From Rhizobium sp. NZLR1 (lineage in GTDB: Bacteria > Pseudomonadota > Alphaproteobacteria > Rhizobiales > Rhizobiaceae): a DNA stretch of 64,000 nucleotides. The DNA lies in the NCBI RefSeq assembly GCF_017357385.1, contig NZ_CP071632.1, positions 997,501 to 1,061,500 on the forward strand, given 5' to 3'. This document shows, in pieces, positions 52,257 to 61,667 of the stretch. The notes under the pieces are model-generated. The model made no database searches. It worked only from the letters and a program-made list of their open reading frames with translations, and was not told the origin of the DNA. Within the stretch, counting starts at the first letter, position 1. Each line of letters starts with the position of its first letter. A program made the position numbers and the translations under genes.

Positions 52257-55200
52257 TCACGACGCCAGCCGCCATCCCGTTCCTGTCGCCTCGTTGGTGA
52301 AATCATCGAAGGAGAGCGGCCGGGAGAAGGCAAAGCCCTGCAGGATATCGCAGCCGAGATCGCGCAGCAGTTCGGCATGCGCCGCCGTCTCCACCCCTTC
52401 GGCCACTGTCTCGACGCCGAGCGAGCGGGCGATCTCGATGATCGAGCGGACCAGCGCCCGCTCCTGCGAGGCATTGACGATCGGCTGCACCAGCTGGCGG
52501 TCGATCTTCAGCCGCTTCGGCTTCAGCTTCAACAGGCTGACGATCGAGGTATGGCCGGTGCCGAAATCGTCGATCTCGATATCGATGCCGAGCGCCTTGA
52601 TGCGCTCGAGGTTGTGCGAGACCACATCCTCGCTCTCGTCGAGGAAGATCGATTCCACCAGTTCGAAGGAGATCTCGCCGGGGCGGATCTGCAGATCTGT
52701 AAGCGATTCCAGCAGGCTGCCGTCATGCAGCCGCCGCGCCGAGACATTGACCGAGACCTTGGGCACGGCAATCCCCAGCGCCGTCCAGCGCATCTTGTCG
52801 CGCAACGCCGTTTCGAGCACGATCCGGTCGAGCATCTGCACCACATTGATCTCGTCGGCAATGCGCAGGAACTTGTCGGGCGCGAGCAGACCTTTGACCG
52901 GATGGTTCCAGCGCACCAGCGCCTCCACACCCGTCAGCTCCATCGTCCGGGCGCAGAATTGCGGCTGATACCAGGCGGTGAATTCGCCATTGTCGATGCC
53001 GGCGAGGATCTCGTCGGCGGTGCGCTTGGTGTTGATGATATCGGCCTGGAGATTGTGGTTGAAGAATTCGAAGCGGTTGCGGCCCATGCTCTTGGCGCGG
53101 TAGAGCGCGATATCGGCATTGATCAGCACCTTGCGTGCGTCGACATGAATGCCGTTGGCGAGCGCCACGCCGATCGACACGCCGCAGCGGCAGGAAAAAC
53201 CCTGGAAATCGATCGGCTGGCGCATCTCCTCGATGATCCTGGTCGAAAGCTGCGCCATCTCCTTGTCGCCGACCTCAAGCGCGAGGATGACGAATTCGTC
53301 GCCGCCGATGCGCGCCACGATGTCGCTGCCGCGGACATTTTTGGCGAGCACCTTCGAGGCGTGCACGAGCATGGCATCGCCGGCGGCATGGCCAAGCGTG
53401 TCGTTGATGTCCTTGAAGCGGTCGAGGTCGATGTGCAGGATCGAGAATTTCTGCCGTTGCCGGCGGCCGTCATTGGTCAGTTCTTCAAGCGCGATGTCGA
53501 GCTTGCGGCGATTGGCGAGTGCGGTCAGCGGGTCGTGCAGCGAATTGTGCTCGATCCTGTTCTTGGCAAGCTCGAGCTCGATATTCTTGGCGACCGCCTC
53601 GTCCTTGGCCGCCTTCAGCCGGATCGTCATCAGCACGTCTTCGGTGGCGTCGAAGGCGATGCCCATGATCTTCATCTCGCCGGTCCCCGTCTGGTGGACC
53701 TTGCCGACCGAGCGCACGTAACGCACTGAGCCGTCGTCGACGATCACCCGGCAGACGAGGGTGTGCGTATCGCCGTTCTGCTTGAAGTGGCGTGCGCTTT
53801 CGAGCGCCAGAGCCCGATCCTCGGGATGGATGCGCGAAAGCCAGGTCTCCTCGGTCATGAAGCCGTTGCGCGGCCCAAGCCCATAGAGTTCGTGCATCCG
53901 CTCGTTCCAGATCGAGCCGCCTCGGTGGGGCCGCGCTTCCCATATGCCGCATTGATAGGAATTGAGCGCCAGGTCGAGCCGGCTCGACAGCTCGGCGAGC
54001 TGCCCCTCGCGGCTGGAAAGCTCTTCAAGCGCCAGCTCCAGCTCGGCATTCTTGACCTCGCTTGTATCCTTGGCCTTGCGCAGCATGTCGGTGGTCACCG
54101 CATCGGCGGTCACGTCCCAGACGATGCCGATCGTCTTGCTGACGCCGCCGGCATCCGTATAGAAGGCCCCGACCGAGCGCAGGTGCCGGATGCCGCCATC
54201 GGCAAGCAGGATGCGGTACTGCGCCGTGCAGGCAGTACCGGCGATGCTGCAGCTGAAGAAATGCACTTCGGCGATGTCTCGGTCCTCCGGCAGGATCGCC
54301 GCCAGCCATTCGTCGAGCGCCCGGCTTCCTTCCTGCGCCGGCTTGCCGTGCAGTGCTGCGGCGCGCGCATCCCAGAGCAGGCTGCTCGTATGATCCTGCA
54401 GCTCCCAGATGCCGATATTCGAGGATTTCAGCGCCAGATTCAGCCGCTGCGACAGTTCCTTGAGTTTCGCCTCGCGCGTCTCCAGCTCGGTGATGTTGCG
54501 ATTGCGCTCGCCGAGCAGGAGTGTGGCGAAGAAGATCGGGATGATGATAATGCAGCCGGCGGCAGCGACGATCAGGCGCAACTCGGTTCGGTTTTCCGGT
54601 ATCGCGTCCCAGCCGCTGTTCGGGACGACGGAGAGTTCCCACTTGCCGCCGGCAAAGCCGATCTTCTGGCGCATCGGATCCTTGTCGTCGATATCGGAAG
54701 ACCCGAAGAAGGGCGCGGCTGTCACGGCCCTCGCCGGCGAGCCAATATCCCGGATGGCGATCGAAAGATGGTCGAGATGCGGATAACGTTCCCGGTTCTC
54801 GCGGTCGCGCGCCGGCATCAGCCCGGTCGCCTCGTAGAACATCTGCTGGTCGATGATGAGTTCAACCGCTCCCCAGATCCGCCGCTGGCCGTTCTCCTTG
54901 ATGAAAACCGGGAAGAATATGGCAAAGGCGTCGCGGCCCTCGGCGCTGATCGGGCCATAGAAGCGGGCCGACTGATCGCCGGCTGCAGGCGTCATCGCCT
55001 GGCGTGAAAAAAGCGCTTCGCGCACGTCGCGGCCGATTCGCGGATTGCCCGATTGCGGTGGATAGACGTTGCTGACGATGAAATCGGGGGCGACGGCGAT
55101 ATGAATGAAGGATGGGTTCTGAATCAGCAGCCAATTGATCTGCCGCTCCATCTCCTCTCCGTTTGCTGCGCTGACGGAGATCAGATTGGTCAGGTCGCGG

Positions 55201-55430
55201 ACGATGCTGAGGTCCATGTGGATCTCCGCCATGACCCGGGCGCGGATGAGGTTAGCCTCGCTTTCGGTGCGGATATGAAGTTCGCGCTCATAAGATGCCG
55301 TATTCGCGCGGTCGAGGCCGAAGCCGACCATGATGACGACAAGGGCGGCAAACGATGAAACCAGGAACGAGACGCGGGTATTCCTCAACACGCGCCGCAA
55401 CTGCTTGTTGTCGCTCAGCCTGGATAGCAA
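52257..55430 (-). CDS. CHASE-PAS-GGDEF-EAL cyclic-di-GMP protein
   Basis: About 1,057 residues. Two membrane helices (near residues 20-40 and about 290-310) flank a CHASE-like periplasmic sensor; two PAS/PAC units follow, then a GGDEF domain with the intact motif IGGDEF and an EAL domain with EALVRW, the DDFGTG metal site, KIDR and AEGVET...QG, all intact. The protein could therefore both make and break cyclic-di-GMP. The sensor ligand is unknown. The start is a TTG at 55430 after GGGGG; a longer TTG at 55502 is possible. Confidence 0.9.
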   Translation of the reverse strand: MLSRLSDNKQLRRVLRNTRVSFLVSSFAALVVIMVGFGLDRANTASYERELHIRTESEANLIRARVMAEIHMDLSIVRDLTNLISVSAANGEEMERQINWLLIQNPSFIHIAVAPDFIVSNVYPPQSGNPRIGRDVREALFSRQAMTPAAGDQSARFYGPISAEGRDAFAIFFPVFIKENGQRRIWGAVELIIDQQMFYEATGLMPARDRENRERYPHLDHLSIAIRDIGSPARAVTAAPFFGSSDIDDKDPMRQKIGFAGGKWELSVVPNSGWDAIPENRTELRLIVAAAGCIIIIPIFFATLLLGERNRNITELETREAKLKELSQRLNLALKSSNIGIWELQDHTSSLLWDARAAALHGKPAQEGSRALDEWLAAILPEDRDIAEVHFFSCSIAGTACTAQYRILLADGGIRHLRSVGAFYTDAGGVSKTIGIVWDVTADAVTTDMLRKAKDTSEVKNAELELALEELSSREGQLAELSSRLDLALNSYQCGIWEARPHRGGSIWNERMHELYGLGPRNGFMTEETWLSRIHPEDRALALESARHFKQNGDTHTLVCRVIVDDGSVRYVRSVGKVHQTGTGEMKIMGIAFDATEDVLMTIRLKAAKDEAVAKNIELELAKNRIEHNSLHDPLTALANRRKLDIALEELTNDGRRQRQKFSILHIDLDRFKDINDTLGHAAGDAMLVHASKVLAKNVRGSDIVARIGGDEFVILALEVGDKEMAQLSTRIIEEMRQPIDFQGFSCRCGVSIGVALANGIHVDARKVLINADIALYRAKSMGRNRFEFFNHNLQADIINTKRTADEILAGIDNGEFTAWYQPQFCARTMELTGVEALVRWNHPVKGLLAPDKFLRIADEINVVQMLDRIVLETALRDKMRWTALGIAVPKVSVNVSARRLHDGSLLESLTDLQIRPGEISFELVESIFLDESEDVVSHNLERIKALGIDIEIDDFGTGHTSIVSLLKLKPKRLKIDRQLVQPIVNASQERALVRSIIEIARSLGVETVAEGVETAAHAELLRDLGCDILQGFAFSRPLSFDDFTNEATGTGWRLAS

Positions 55431-55670
55431 AATGAAACCCCCATCGTCCGGGCAACTGTAGGGGGCGGGGGTTAATTTACGATTGCCCGCAGGCGATGCC
55501 AAAAATCATGGGAAGGGAAAACCGCGGTTAACGCGGCACCTTGATTATATTTAAAATCCTATTCATCAATTAGGCGGGAAAAGACATTCTTACGGGCAAT
55601 TTTCGCCATATTCAGGAGGCTATGTGTGGCCAGTCATGTTCTCGTGCAGCGTTTGAAAAGGATTGTCGCC

Positions 55671-55931
55671 ATGCGTTTCGTCGTCGCCACGCTTTTGGCA
55701 ACAGCAAGTTTCCTGTCGCCGATGAGCGGTTTTGCCGAGAGCGCCGATGTCGAGGCGACGATCAAGAAGGTCGACACCGCCAATCTCGTGCTGACGCTCG
55801 ATGACGGCAAAACCTATCAGGCGCCCGAGGAATTCAATTTCGATGGCCTGGAAGCCGGCGTGAAGGTGATCGTCTTCTATACCGAAGTCGACGGCAAGCG
55901 CGTCATCAACGATCTCGATATCGTCAAGTAG
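55671..55931 (+). CDS. DUF1344 secreted protein
   Basis: An 86-residue protein with a signal peptide (MRFVVATLLATASFLSPMSGFA) and a small mature domain (ADVEATIKKVDTANLVLTLDDGK) matching DUF1344. Such proteins are frequent in rhizobia, periplasmic and uncharacterised. AAGGA eight bases upstream supports the ATG at 55671. Confidence 0.85.
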   Translation: MRFVVATLLATASFLSPMSGFAESADVEATIKKVDTANLVLTLDDGKTYQAPEEFNFDGLEAGVKVIVFYTEVDGKRVINDLDIVK

Positions 55932-55989
55932 GAAGCCTAACCGTCGAGAGCGGCTATAAATTCCTCTTCATTCAGCTACTACATACACT

Positions 55990-56217
55990 ATGACACGCCG
56001 GCCAATCCGACCTACTGAGCGCATGGCCGGCTATCTACGTGAACTCAAAGAGCTACTGTTGAAAGCCGGCTGCGAATATGTGCGACCGGGAAAGGGTGAT
56101 CACGAAATCTGGTAAAGCCCGATTTCCAACCGCCATTTCACGGTCGATCATGGGGTAAAATCACGCCATACAGCCAATGAAATGCTGAAACAGGCGGGAC
56201 TTCCGAAAGCATTTTGA
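55990..56217 (+). pseudogene. HicA-like toxin gene with an in-frame stop
   Basis: Reading from the ATG at 55990, the frame encodes a HicA-type small RNA-interferase fold: ELKELLLKAGCEYVRPGKGDHEIW, then a TAA at 56113-56115, then NRHFTVDHGVKSRHTANEMLKQAGLPKAF to the stop at 56217. The sequences on both sides of the TAA match the family in the same frame, with no frameshift. So the gene is a nonsense pseudogene or, less likely, is read through. No hicB antitoxin gene is adjacent. Confidence 0.75.
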
Positions 56218-56231
56218 TTCAGATGCAATGC

Positions 56232-56822
56232 CTACAGCCAGACGATCGTCCGCTCGGCGGTGTCGATCCTGGCGATCTGGTCCTGCGGGATTGCGCCTTC
56301 GGCAGCGCTGCTCTTCGGCAGGTTGGAAATCGCCTGGAACAGCGTGCGGATGACGCCGCCGTGGGTGACGCAGACCGTCGGGCGATCGACGGATTGCAGC
56401 CATGAGCCGGTGCGCCAGGAGAGGATCTCGTAGCTCTCCGCGTCATTGCCGGGCGGGATGAAATCCCATTTCGAGGCGTTGCGTTCGGCCACCCGCTCGC
56501 GCTGCGTCGCCTTCAATTCCTTGATCGTCGAGCCCTCCCAGTCGCCGAAGGAAATCTCGACCAGCCTCGGATCGGTGCGATAGGCAAGCGGCGGCAGGCC
56601 CATGGCGGTGCGCATGATTTCCATCGTCGCGCGGGTGCGGCCGAGCGGGCTCGCGACGAAATCGAATTCATCGACGGTGTCGCCGAGAATCCCGGCAAGC
56701 GCGATGCCGTTCTGCCGGGCCTGTTCCAGGCCCGTGGCATTCATCGGAACGTCCTTCTGACCCTGCAGGCGGCGCTCGGCATTCCAGGCAGTCTGGCCGT
56801 GTCTGATCACGTAGATAAGCAC
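56232..56822 (-). CDS. Histidine phosphatase (phosphoglycerate mutase-like)
   Basis: A 196-residue phosphatase with VIRHGQTAWN at residues 5-14 (His8), and a late VTHGGVIR motif carrying the second His. It resembles GpmB and other cofactor-independent-looking homologues. It lies 21 bases after the fabI stop on the same strand, suggesting cotranscription. The substrate is unclear. Confidence 0.87.
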   Translation of the reverse strand: MLIYVIRHGQTAWNAERRLQGQKDVPMNATGLEQARQNGIALAGILGDTVDEFDFVASPLGRTRATMEIMRTAMGLPPLAYRTDPRLVEISFGDWEGSTIKELKATQRERVAERNASKWDFIPPGNDAESYEILSWRTGSWLQSVDRPTVCVTHGGVIRTLFQAISNLPKSSAAEGAIPQDQIARIDTAERTIVWL

Positions 56823-56843
56823 GGTCTCGGCTCCGGAAATGCT

Positions 56844-57662
56844 TTAGTCCTTGATGACGGAAATGTCGGGCGCGTCGACCGCCTTCATGCCGATGACATG
56901 ATAGCCGCTGTCGGCATGGTGCACTTCGCCGGTGACGGAGCGCGACAGGTCCGACAGGAGATAGAGGCCGACATCGCCGACTTCCTCGATGGTGACGGTC
57001 CGGCGCAGCGGCGCGTTGTATTCGTTCCACTTCAGAATGTAGCGGAAATCGCCGATGCCGGAGGCGGCAAGCGTCTTGATCGGCCCGGCCGAGACGGCGT
57101 TGACGCGAATGTTCTGCGGCCCGAGGTCGACGGCCAGATATTTGACGCTCGCTTCGAGCGCGGCCTTGGCGACGCCCATGACGTTATAATTCGGCATCAC
57201 CTTTTCGGCGCCGTAATAGGTCAGCGTCAGCATGGCGCCGCCATCCGTCATCAGCTTCTCGGCGCGGCGTGCGACCGAGGTGAAGGAATAGACGGAGATC
57301 TGCATCGTCTTGGCGAAATTGTCGGCCGAGGTGTCGACGTAACGGCCGGTCAGCTCGTCCTTGTCGGAGAAGCCGATCGCATGCACGAGGAAATCGATCT
57401 TGCCCCAGAGCTTTTCGACGTTTTCGAAAACGGCGTCGATCGTGGCTTCGTCGGCAACGTCACAGTGGCCGACCAGCGTCGCGCCGATTTCGGCGGCGAG
57501 CGGCTCGACGCGCTTCTTCAGCGCATCGCCCTGGTAGGTCAGCGCGACTTCTCCGCCCTGCGCATGAATGGCCTTGGCAATACCCCACGCAATCGAACGA
57601 TTGTTGGCGACACCCATGATGACGCCGCGTTTGCCTGCCATGAGGCCGGATGCTTGAGCCAT
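56844..57662 (-). CDS. fabI: Enoyl-ACP reductase (NADH)
   Basis: FabI reduces the enoyl-ACP in the last step of fatty acid elongation. The 272-residue protein has the characteristic NADH loop (GVANNRSIAWGIAKAI) and a Tyr-x6-Lys pair (YNVMGVAKAALE). Many rhizobia have two fabI genes; this is the one near dnaJ-like and pdxH genes. Confidence 0.95.
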   Translation of the reverse strand: MAQASGLMAGKRGVIMGVANNRSIAWGIAKAIHAQGGEVALTYQGDALKKRVEPLAAEIGATLVGHCDVADEATIDAVFENVEKLWGKIDFLVHAIGFSDKDELTGRYVDTSADNFAKTMQISVYSFTSVARRAEKLMTDGGAMLTLTYYGAEKVMPNYNVMGVAKAALEASVKYLAVDLGPQNIRVNAVSAGPIKTLAASGIGDFRYILKWNEYNAPLRRTVTIEEVGDVGLYLLSDLSRSVTGEVHHADSGYHVIGMKAVDAPDISVIKD

Positions 57663-57784
57663 ATTTCGCTCCCTAGGAATTCTGATTGATCCTGCCTATG
57701 GCATAGGCCGCTAATCGGTTCAAGCTTGGCCTGGATCATCAACTGTTAGGTATCGTAACAAAGGGTGCGAAAGTCATAAATATT

Positions 57785-58975
57785 TCACAGGAACAGGCCT
57801 TCGCGCATGCTCCGCATCAGATCGGTGACTTTGTCGTCGGGTTTTTCCCACAGGATAATGCGCAATTCGACGACTAGATCGCCTCTGCCGCCCTCTTCGC
57901 GGGGCAATCCCTGGCCGGGGATGCTGATCGTCTTGTCCGAGCCCGACCACGCGGGGACCGTGATGTTGAGCGGCCCGCTCGGTCCCTCGATGCGCGCCTC
58001 GGTGCCGAGAACGGCATTTTCGATGCTGAGCGGCAGCACGGCGTGCAGGTCGAAGCCGTCGACCGTGAAGCGCGGATCGGGCGCAATGCGGATATTGATG
58101 ACGGCATCGCCGCGTTGCATGCCCGGCAGCTTGAAGCCCTGTCCCTTGAGCCGCAGTTCGTGGCCATCCCTCGTGCCGGCCGGCAATGCGAAGCCGATCT
58201 CGCGACCCTCCGGCAGTGACGCGGTGATCCAGCCGCTCTTCAACACGTCGTCGATCGTCACCGTTGCCGTCGCCACCTCATCCGGTGCTTTTTCCAGGCC
58301 GGTATCCTTGGCGCCGGTGAAACGGCGCACCAGGGAGGTCAGGATGCTGAGCGGCAGCGGCAGGTTGGCGCCGGCATTTGGCCCAGCCTCGCCGGCCTCC
58401 TCGTCGACCTTGGTGTCGGCCTCCGCGGCGTCGCCGTCCACGCGCCTGCTGGCCTCGCCCGCCTGCTGATTCTGGGCCTGCTGGTTTTGGGCCTGCTGGT
58501 ATTGCGCCTGTTGCGCGCGGCCCTGCGCCTGGCCGCCGCCGGCAGCGCGTGCCTGGGCGCCGAAAATGCGCTCGACCATCTCGTCGGCGGGCTCAGCCGA
58601 TCCTGCCTGTTGTCTGGGGCCTTCGGCAGCCGCCTTCTGGGCGGCGCGCGCAAGCTCTTCCATCACCCGCTCGGCATTGGCCTGCGCCGCCTTGGCGCGC
58701 ACGGCAGCCTCGCGCGCGGCGTGCCGCTGCTGCATGATCGTCTGTTCGTTTTTCTTGGCTTCCGCCATCCGCACGGCATTGTCGAACAGACTGCGTTTGC
58801 GCGGGTCCTTCAGCGTTTCATAGGCGCGACCGATCTCGGCGAACCGGGCCGTCGCCGTCGGGTCGCTCTGATTGTGGTCGGGATGGGCAGATTTGGCCAT
58901 ATTGCGCCACGCCGCCTTAATCTCGTCTGCCGCCGCGTCGCGCCTGACGCCCAGAATTTTATAAGGATCGCGCAT
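57785..58975 (-). CDS. J-domain protein with DnaJ C-terminal domain
   Basis: A 396-residue co-chaperone of the CbpA type. The N-terminal J domain carries HPD at residues 31-33. The middle third is Ala/Gln-rich low complexity (AQYQQAQNQQ), and there is no zinc finger. The C-terminal DnaJ substrate-binding region follows (GQGFKLPGMQRGDAVINI, DLVVELRI). It would stimulate DnaK in the cytoplasm. It is upstream of fabI in the same direction, but a gap of 122 bases separates them. Confidence 0.9.
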   Translation of the reverse strand: MRDPYKILGVRRDAAADEIKAAWRNMAKSAHPDHNQSDPTATARFAEIGRAYETLKDPRKRSLFDNAVRMAEAKKNEQTIMQQRHAAREAAVRAKAAQANAERVMEELARAAQKAAAEGPRQQAGSAEPADEMVERIFGAQARAAGGGQAQGRAQQAQYQQAQNQQAQNQQAGEASRRVDGDAAEADTKVDEEAGEAGPNAGANLPLPLSILTSLVRRFTGAKDTGLEKAPDEVATATVTIDDVLKSGWITASLPEGREIGFALPAGTRDGHELRLKGQGFKLPGMQRGDAVINIRIAPDPRFTVDGFDLHAVLPLSIENAVLGTEARIEGPSGPLNITVPAWSGSDKTISIPGQGLPREEGGRGDLVVELRIILWEKPDDKVTDLMRSMREGLFL

Positions 58976-59258
58976 GTCAAACCGCCGGTGTTGCGATGCG
59001 GGAGGCCACGTCCTTGCCCGGCATCCCCAAATTTCAATAGTAAAAGCTCAATATCAACTCGGAACGCGCCATCCCGCCGCAAAGGCAGGGACAACCCCTC
59101 TCAACGCTGATCGTGCGTCGGAGTTGCTAATCACTTCTTATTTCTGTGGGGAGATGTGCGATGTTTTGCGTCGAATGGTTAGCTTTTTGCTAAGCATGCG
59201 GCGGAAAGCCCGCAGGCGTTAACCTGTCGGCGATGCCGGATCAGCTCGTTTTCCCGAA

Positions 59259-59717
59259 TTAACTTTCCGGCTGAAAGCTCAAAAGCTGCCAGTTGCCGCC
59301 ACCGACGAGGCAGGTCTTGCCGTAAAATTTGGCGATACCGACATAGGAATGCCGCGTGGTGCGGAACTGGCGGCAGATCTGGCCTGATTCGTTGTTCTCG
59401 ACGATCGTATCGATGACGCCGGCGCTGCCCGTCGATGCATTCGCCCAGGGAAGCGGCTGGCCCTCGAGCCTTTGCACATCGGCCGAGGTTACGGCATTGC
59501 GCACGGTCATCTCGTCGGAAAGCGTATCGGTGCTCGGCGGCGTCTGCGGCACGGTGCCGGTTGCCACCGACCGGTCGACCTTGGCTTCACTGAGAAAATC
59601 CATGCCGCCTGCAAGGCAGCCGGAAAGCGAAAGCATTGCAACGCCGATGACGAAGAACACGCTGCTGCGTCGCCGCAGGCCCTTTGTATGGCGATATGAC
59701 TTTGCTATGACTTCCAC
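59259..59717 (-). CDS. RT0821/Lpp0805-type surface lipoprotein
   Basis: A 152-residue protein from a GTG at 59717 with AGGA upstream. It has a hydrophobic signal segment and the lipobox LSLSGC, then a short acidic linker and a C-terminal domain (QPLPWANASTGSAG, GQICRQFRTTRHSY, GTCLVGGGNWQL-like, with two Cys) typical of the RT0821/Lpp0805 surface family. It is predicted to be lipid-anchored. Divergent from pdxH. Confidence 0.82.
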   Translation of the reverse strand: MEVIAKSYRHTKGLRRRSSVFFVIGVAMLSLSGCLAGGMDFLSEAKVDRSVATGTVPQTPPSTDTLSDEMTVRNAVTSADVQRLEGQPLPWANASTGSAGVIDTIVENNESGQICRQFRTTRHSYVGIAKFYGKTCLVGGGNWQLLSFQPES

Positions 59718-59782
59718 CCTGCATCCTGTCCAGTTATCGAAAGCTGGGCGAGTTTTGAATAATCCGGGGCATTTGAACCAAT

Positions 59783-60403
59783 ATGTCGGCAAACGAGTTA
59801 ACAAGCGGTGACTTTACCGAAAGTGGCGAACCCTTCAAGCTCTTTGCCGAATGGCTTGGAGAAGCGGAGGCTTCCGAACCCAACGACCCGAACGCCGTGG
59901 CACTGGCAACGGTCGATGAGGATGGTCTTCCCAATGTCCGCATGGTTCTCCTGAAGGGATTCGACGAAGACGGTTTCGTCTTCTACACCAATTTCGAGAG
60001 CCATAAGGGCCTTGAAATTCTGGGCCAGAAAAAGGCCGCTATGTGCTTTCACTGGAAAAGCCTGCGCCGCCAGGTAAGGCTGCGCGGCCCGGTCGAGATC
60101 GTCACCGATGCCGAAGCCGATGCCTATTTCAAGACGCGGGCGCGCGGCAGCCGCATCGGCGCCTGGGCTTCGAAACAATCCCGCCCGCTCGAAAGCCGTT
60201 TCGCACTTGAAAAGGCCGTGGCCGAATATACCGCGCGATATGCCATCGGCGATATTCCACGCCCCGCCCACTGGTCGGGCTTCCGCATCCGGCCGACCTC
60301 GATCGAATTCTGGAAAGATCAGAAATTCCGCCTGCATGACCGGGTCGAATTCCGCCGGCCCTCGCCGGAAGGCGCATGGGACAAGGTCAGGATGTATCCA
60401 TAA
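59783..60403 (+). CDS. pdxH: Pyridoxamine 5'-phosphate oxidase
   Basis: PdxH oxidises pyridoxine or pyridoxamine 5'-phosphate to pyridoxal phosphate, with FMN. The 206-residue length is standard. Conserved segments: [38 protein letters not shown], and the C-terminal DRVEFRRP. The start is the ATG at 59783, convergent with the polysaccharide deacetylase gene. Confidence 0.95.
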   Translation: MSANELTSGDFTESGEPFKLFAEWLGEAEASEPNDPNAVALATVDEDGLPNVRMVLLKGFDEDGFVFYTNFESHKGLEILGQKKAAMCFHWKSLRRQVRLRGPVEIVTDAEADAYFKTRARGSRIGAWASKQSRPLESRFALEKAVAEYTARYAIGDIPRPAHWSGFRIRPTSIEFWKDQKFRLHDRVEFRRPSPEGAWDKVRMYP

Positions 60404-60409
60404 GCGGCG

Positions 60410-61447
60410 CTATTTGCCCATCAGCTTCAGCGGAATGCCGGAGGCAAGGGCGGAGACGTAGCGTCGCTTCTGGTAGAAGCCGTTCAGCGAAATGCGTGAG
60501 AGATAGGCGGTTTGCTTCGCCGCCGGCAGGCCCGGCTGGGTGGTGACGGCAGCCTGAAAGCCGAGATTGCGGGCAATCGCCGCCTCGCGCGCGGTCACAG
60601 CCTCCGGTGTGCCGTAGGGGTAGGCGATCGTCACGGGGCGGATGCCGGTCAGCGCCTCGACGTAATCGGCCGAAACCTGCATCTCGATCCGCGCTTCGGC
60701 TTCCGGCAGGCGGGCCAGCGCCCGATGGCTGATCGTATGGGCGCCGAGGGTTGCAAGCGGATGGGTCGCCAGCCATTGCAACTGGCCGGGCTGCATCACC
60801 AGTTCGCGGGTGATATCGGTCGGCTCGATGCCGTTTTCCCGGGCCAGCATGTCGATTGCGGCGACCGCCCGCGCCTCGTCGGAGCGGTGGATATAGGCGG
60901 CGAAGCGGTCGAAGGCACCCCATTGCTGCTGCGGATTGTTGAGCATCAGTCGTTCGCTGCCGCGGCCGAAATCGAAGCGGAGTTCGCTTTGCCGGCGCAA
61001 CAGGACGGCGAGCGTCTCCCACCAGATGCTGTGCGAGCCCTCGGCAAAACCCTTGGCGACGAACACCGTGAACGGCGCCCGATGCTGTTCGAACAGCGGC
61101 AGCGCATGCTCCAGATTGTTGATGTAGCCGTCGTCGAGCGTGAAGGCCGCGAAAGGCTTTCCGTCCTCGGGCTCGGCCAGCAGCGCCGGCACCTGATCGA
61201 GCGGCACGAAGCGATAGCCCTCCCGCCGCAGCCGCCGCAGCGCGGTATCGAGAAAACGCGGGGTGATTTCGAGATGCGCGTTCGGCTCGAAAGCCTCCGG
61301 CACGTGCGGGCGGACATGATGCAGCGTGAAGATGACGCCGCGCCCACGGGCTTCGCGCATCAGCCCGGCGGCGGCGAGAAGCCAGGAGAGCTCGAGCCCG
61401 GCGCCGATCGCTGCGCGTTTTGCCAGTCGCTTCAAATGTCCCGTCAT
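60410..61447 (-). CDS. Polysaccharide deacetylase family protein
   Basis: A 345-residue NodB-homology-domain protein. The metal-site residues are visible: FTLDDGYINN for the Asp pair and GAHTISHRAL (HxxxH). A long insertion region follows, and the ITIAYPYGTPEAVT segment matches the deacetylase fold. It could act on cell wall, exopolysaccharide or Nod-factor-like chitooligosaccharides. No signal peptide is obvious; the start at 61447 follows GGGGACAGG. It may be cytoplasmic or inner-membrane associated. Confidence 0.85.
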   Translation of the reverse strand: MTGHLKRLAKRAAIGAGLELSWLLAAAGLMREARGRGVIFTLHHVRPHVPEAFEPNAHLEITPRFLDTALRRLRREGYRFVPLDQVPALLAEPEDGKPFAAFTLDDGYINNLEHALPLFEQHRAPFTVFVAKGFAEGSHSIWWETLAVLLRRQSELRFDFGRGSERLMLNNPQQQWGAFDRFAAYIHRSDEARAVAAIDMLARENGIEPTDITRELVMQPGQLQWLATHPLATLGAHTISHRALARLPEAEARIEMQVSADYVEALTGIRPVTIAYPYGTPEAVTAREAAIARNLGFQAAVTTQPGLPAAKQTAYLSRISLNGFYQKRRYVSALASGIPLKLMGK

Positions 61448-61667
61448 CAGGCGCCTGTCCCCAACATTTGCGGGAAAATAGCAAGCGCGACTTAAGGCTT
61501 GCTGAATCCCGATTTTGCACAGGCCTCTCATTTCCTGTTAACCAAGACGATGAAAAGACTAGAAAAATGATAGGCGTTGCCTCAAAGTCGCGCCAAACTT
61601 ACGGCTTCTGTCACATTACGGCACAAAGGCCGATCCATTCGAGAGCCGACGCATCAAGGGGAACTGC

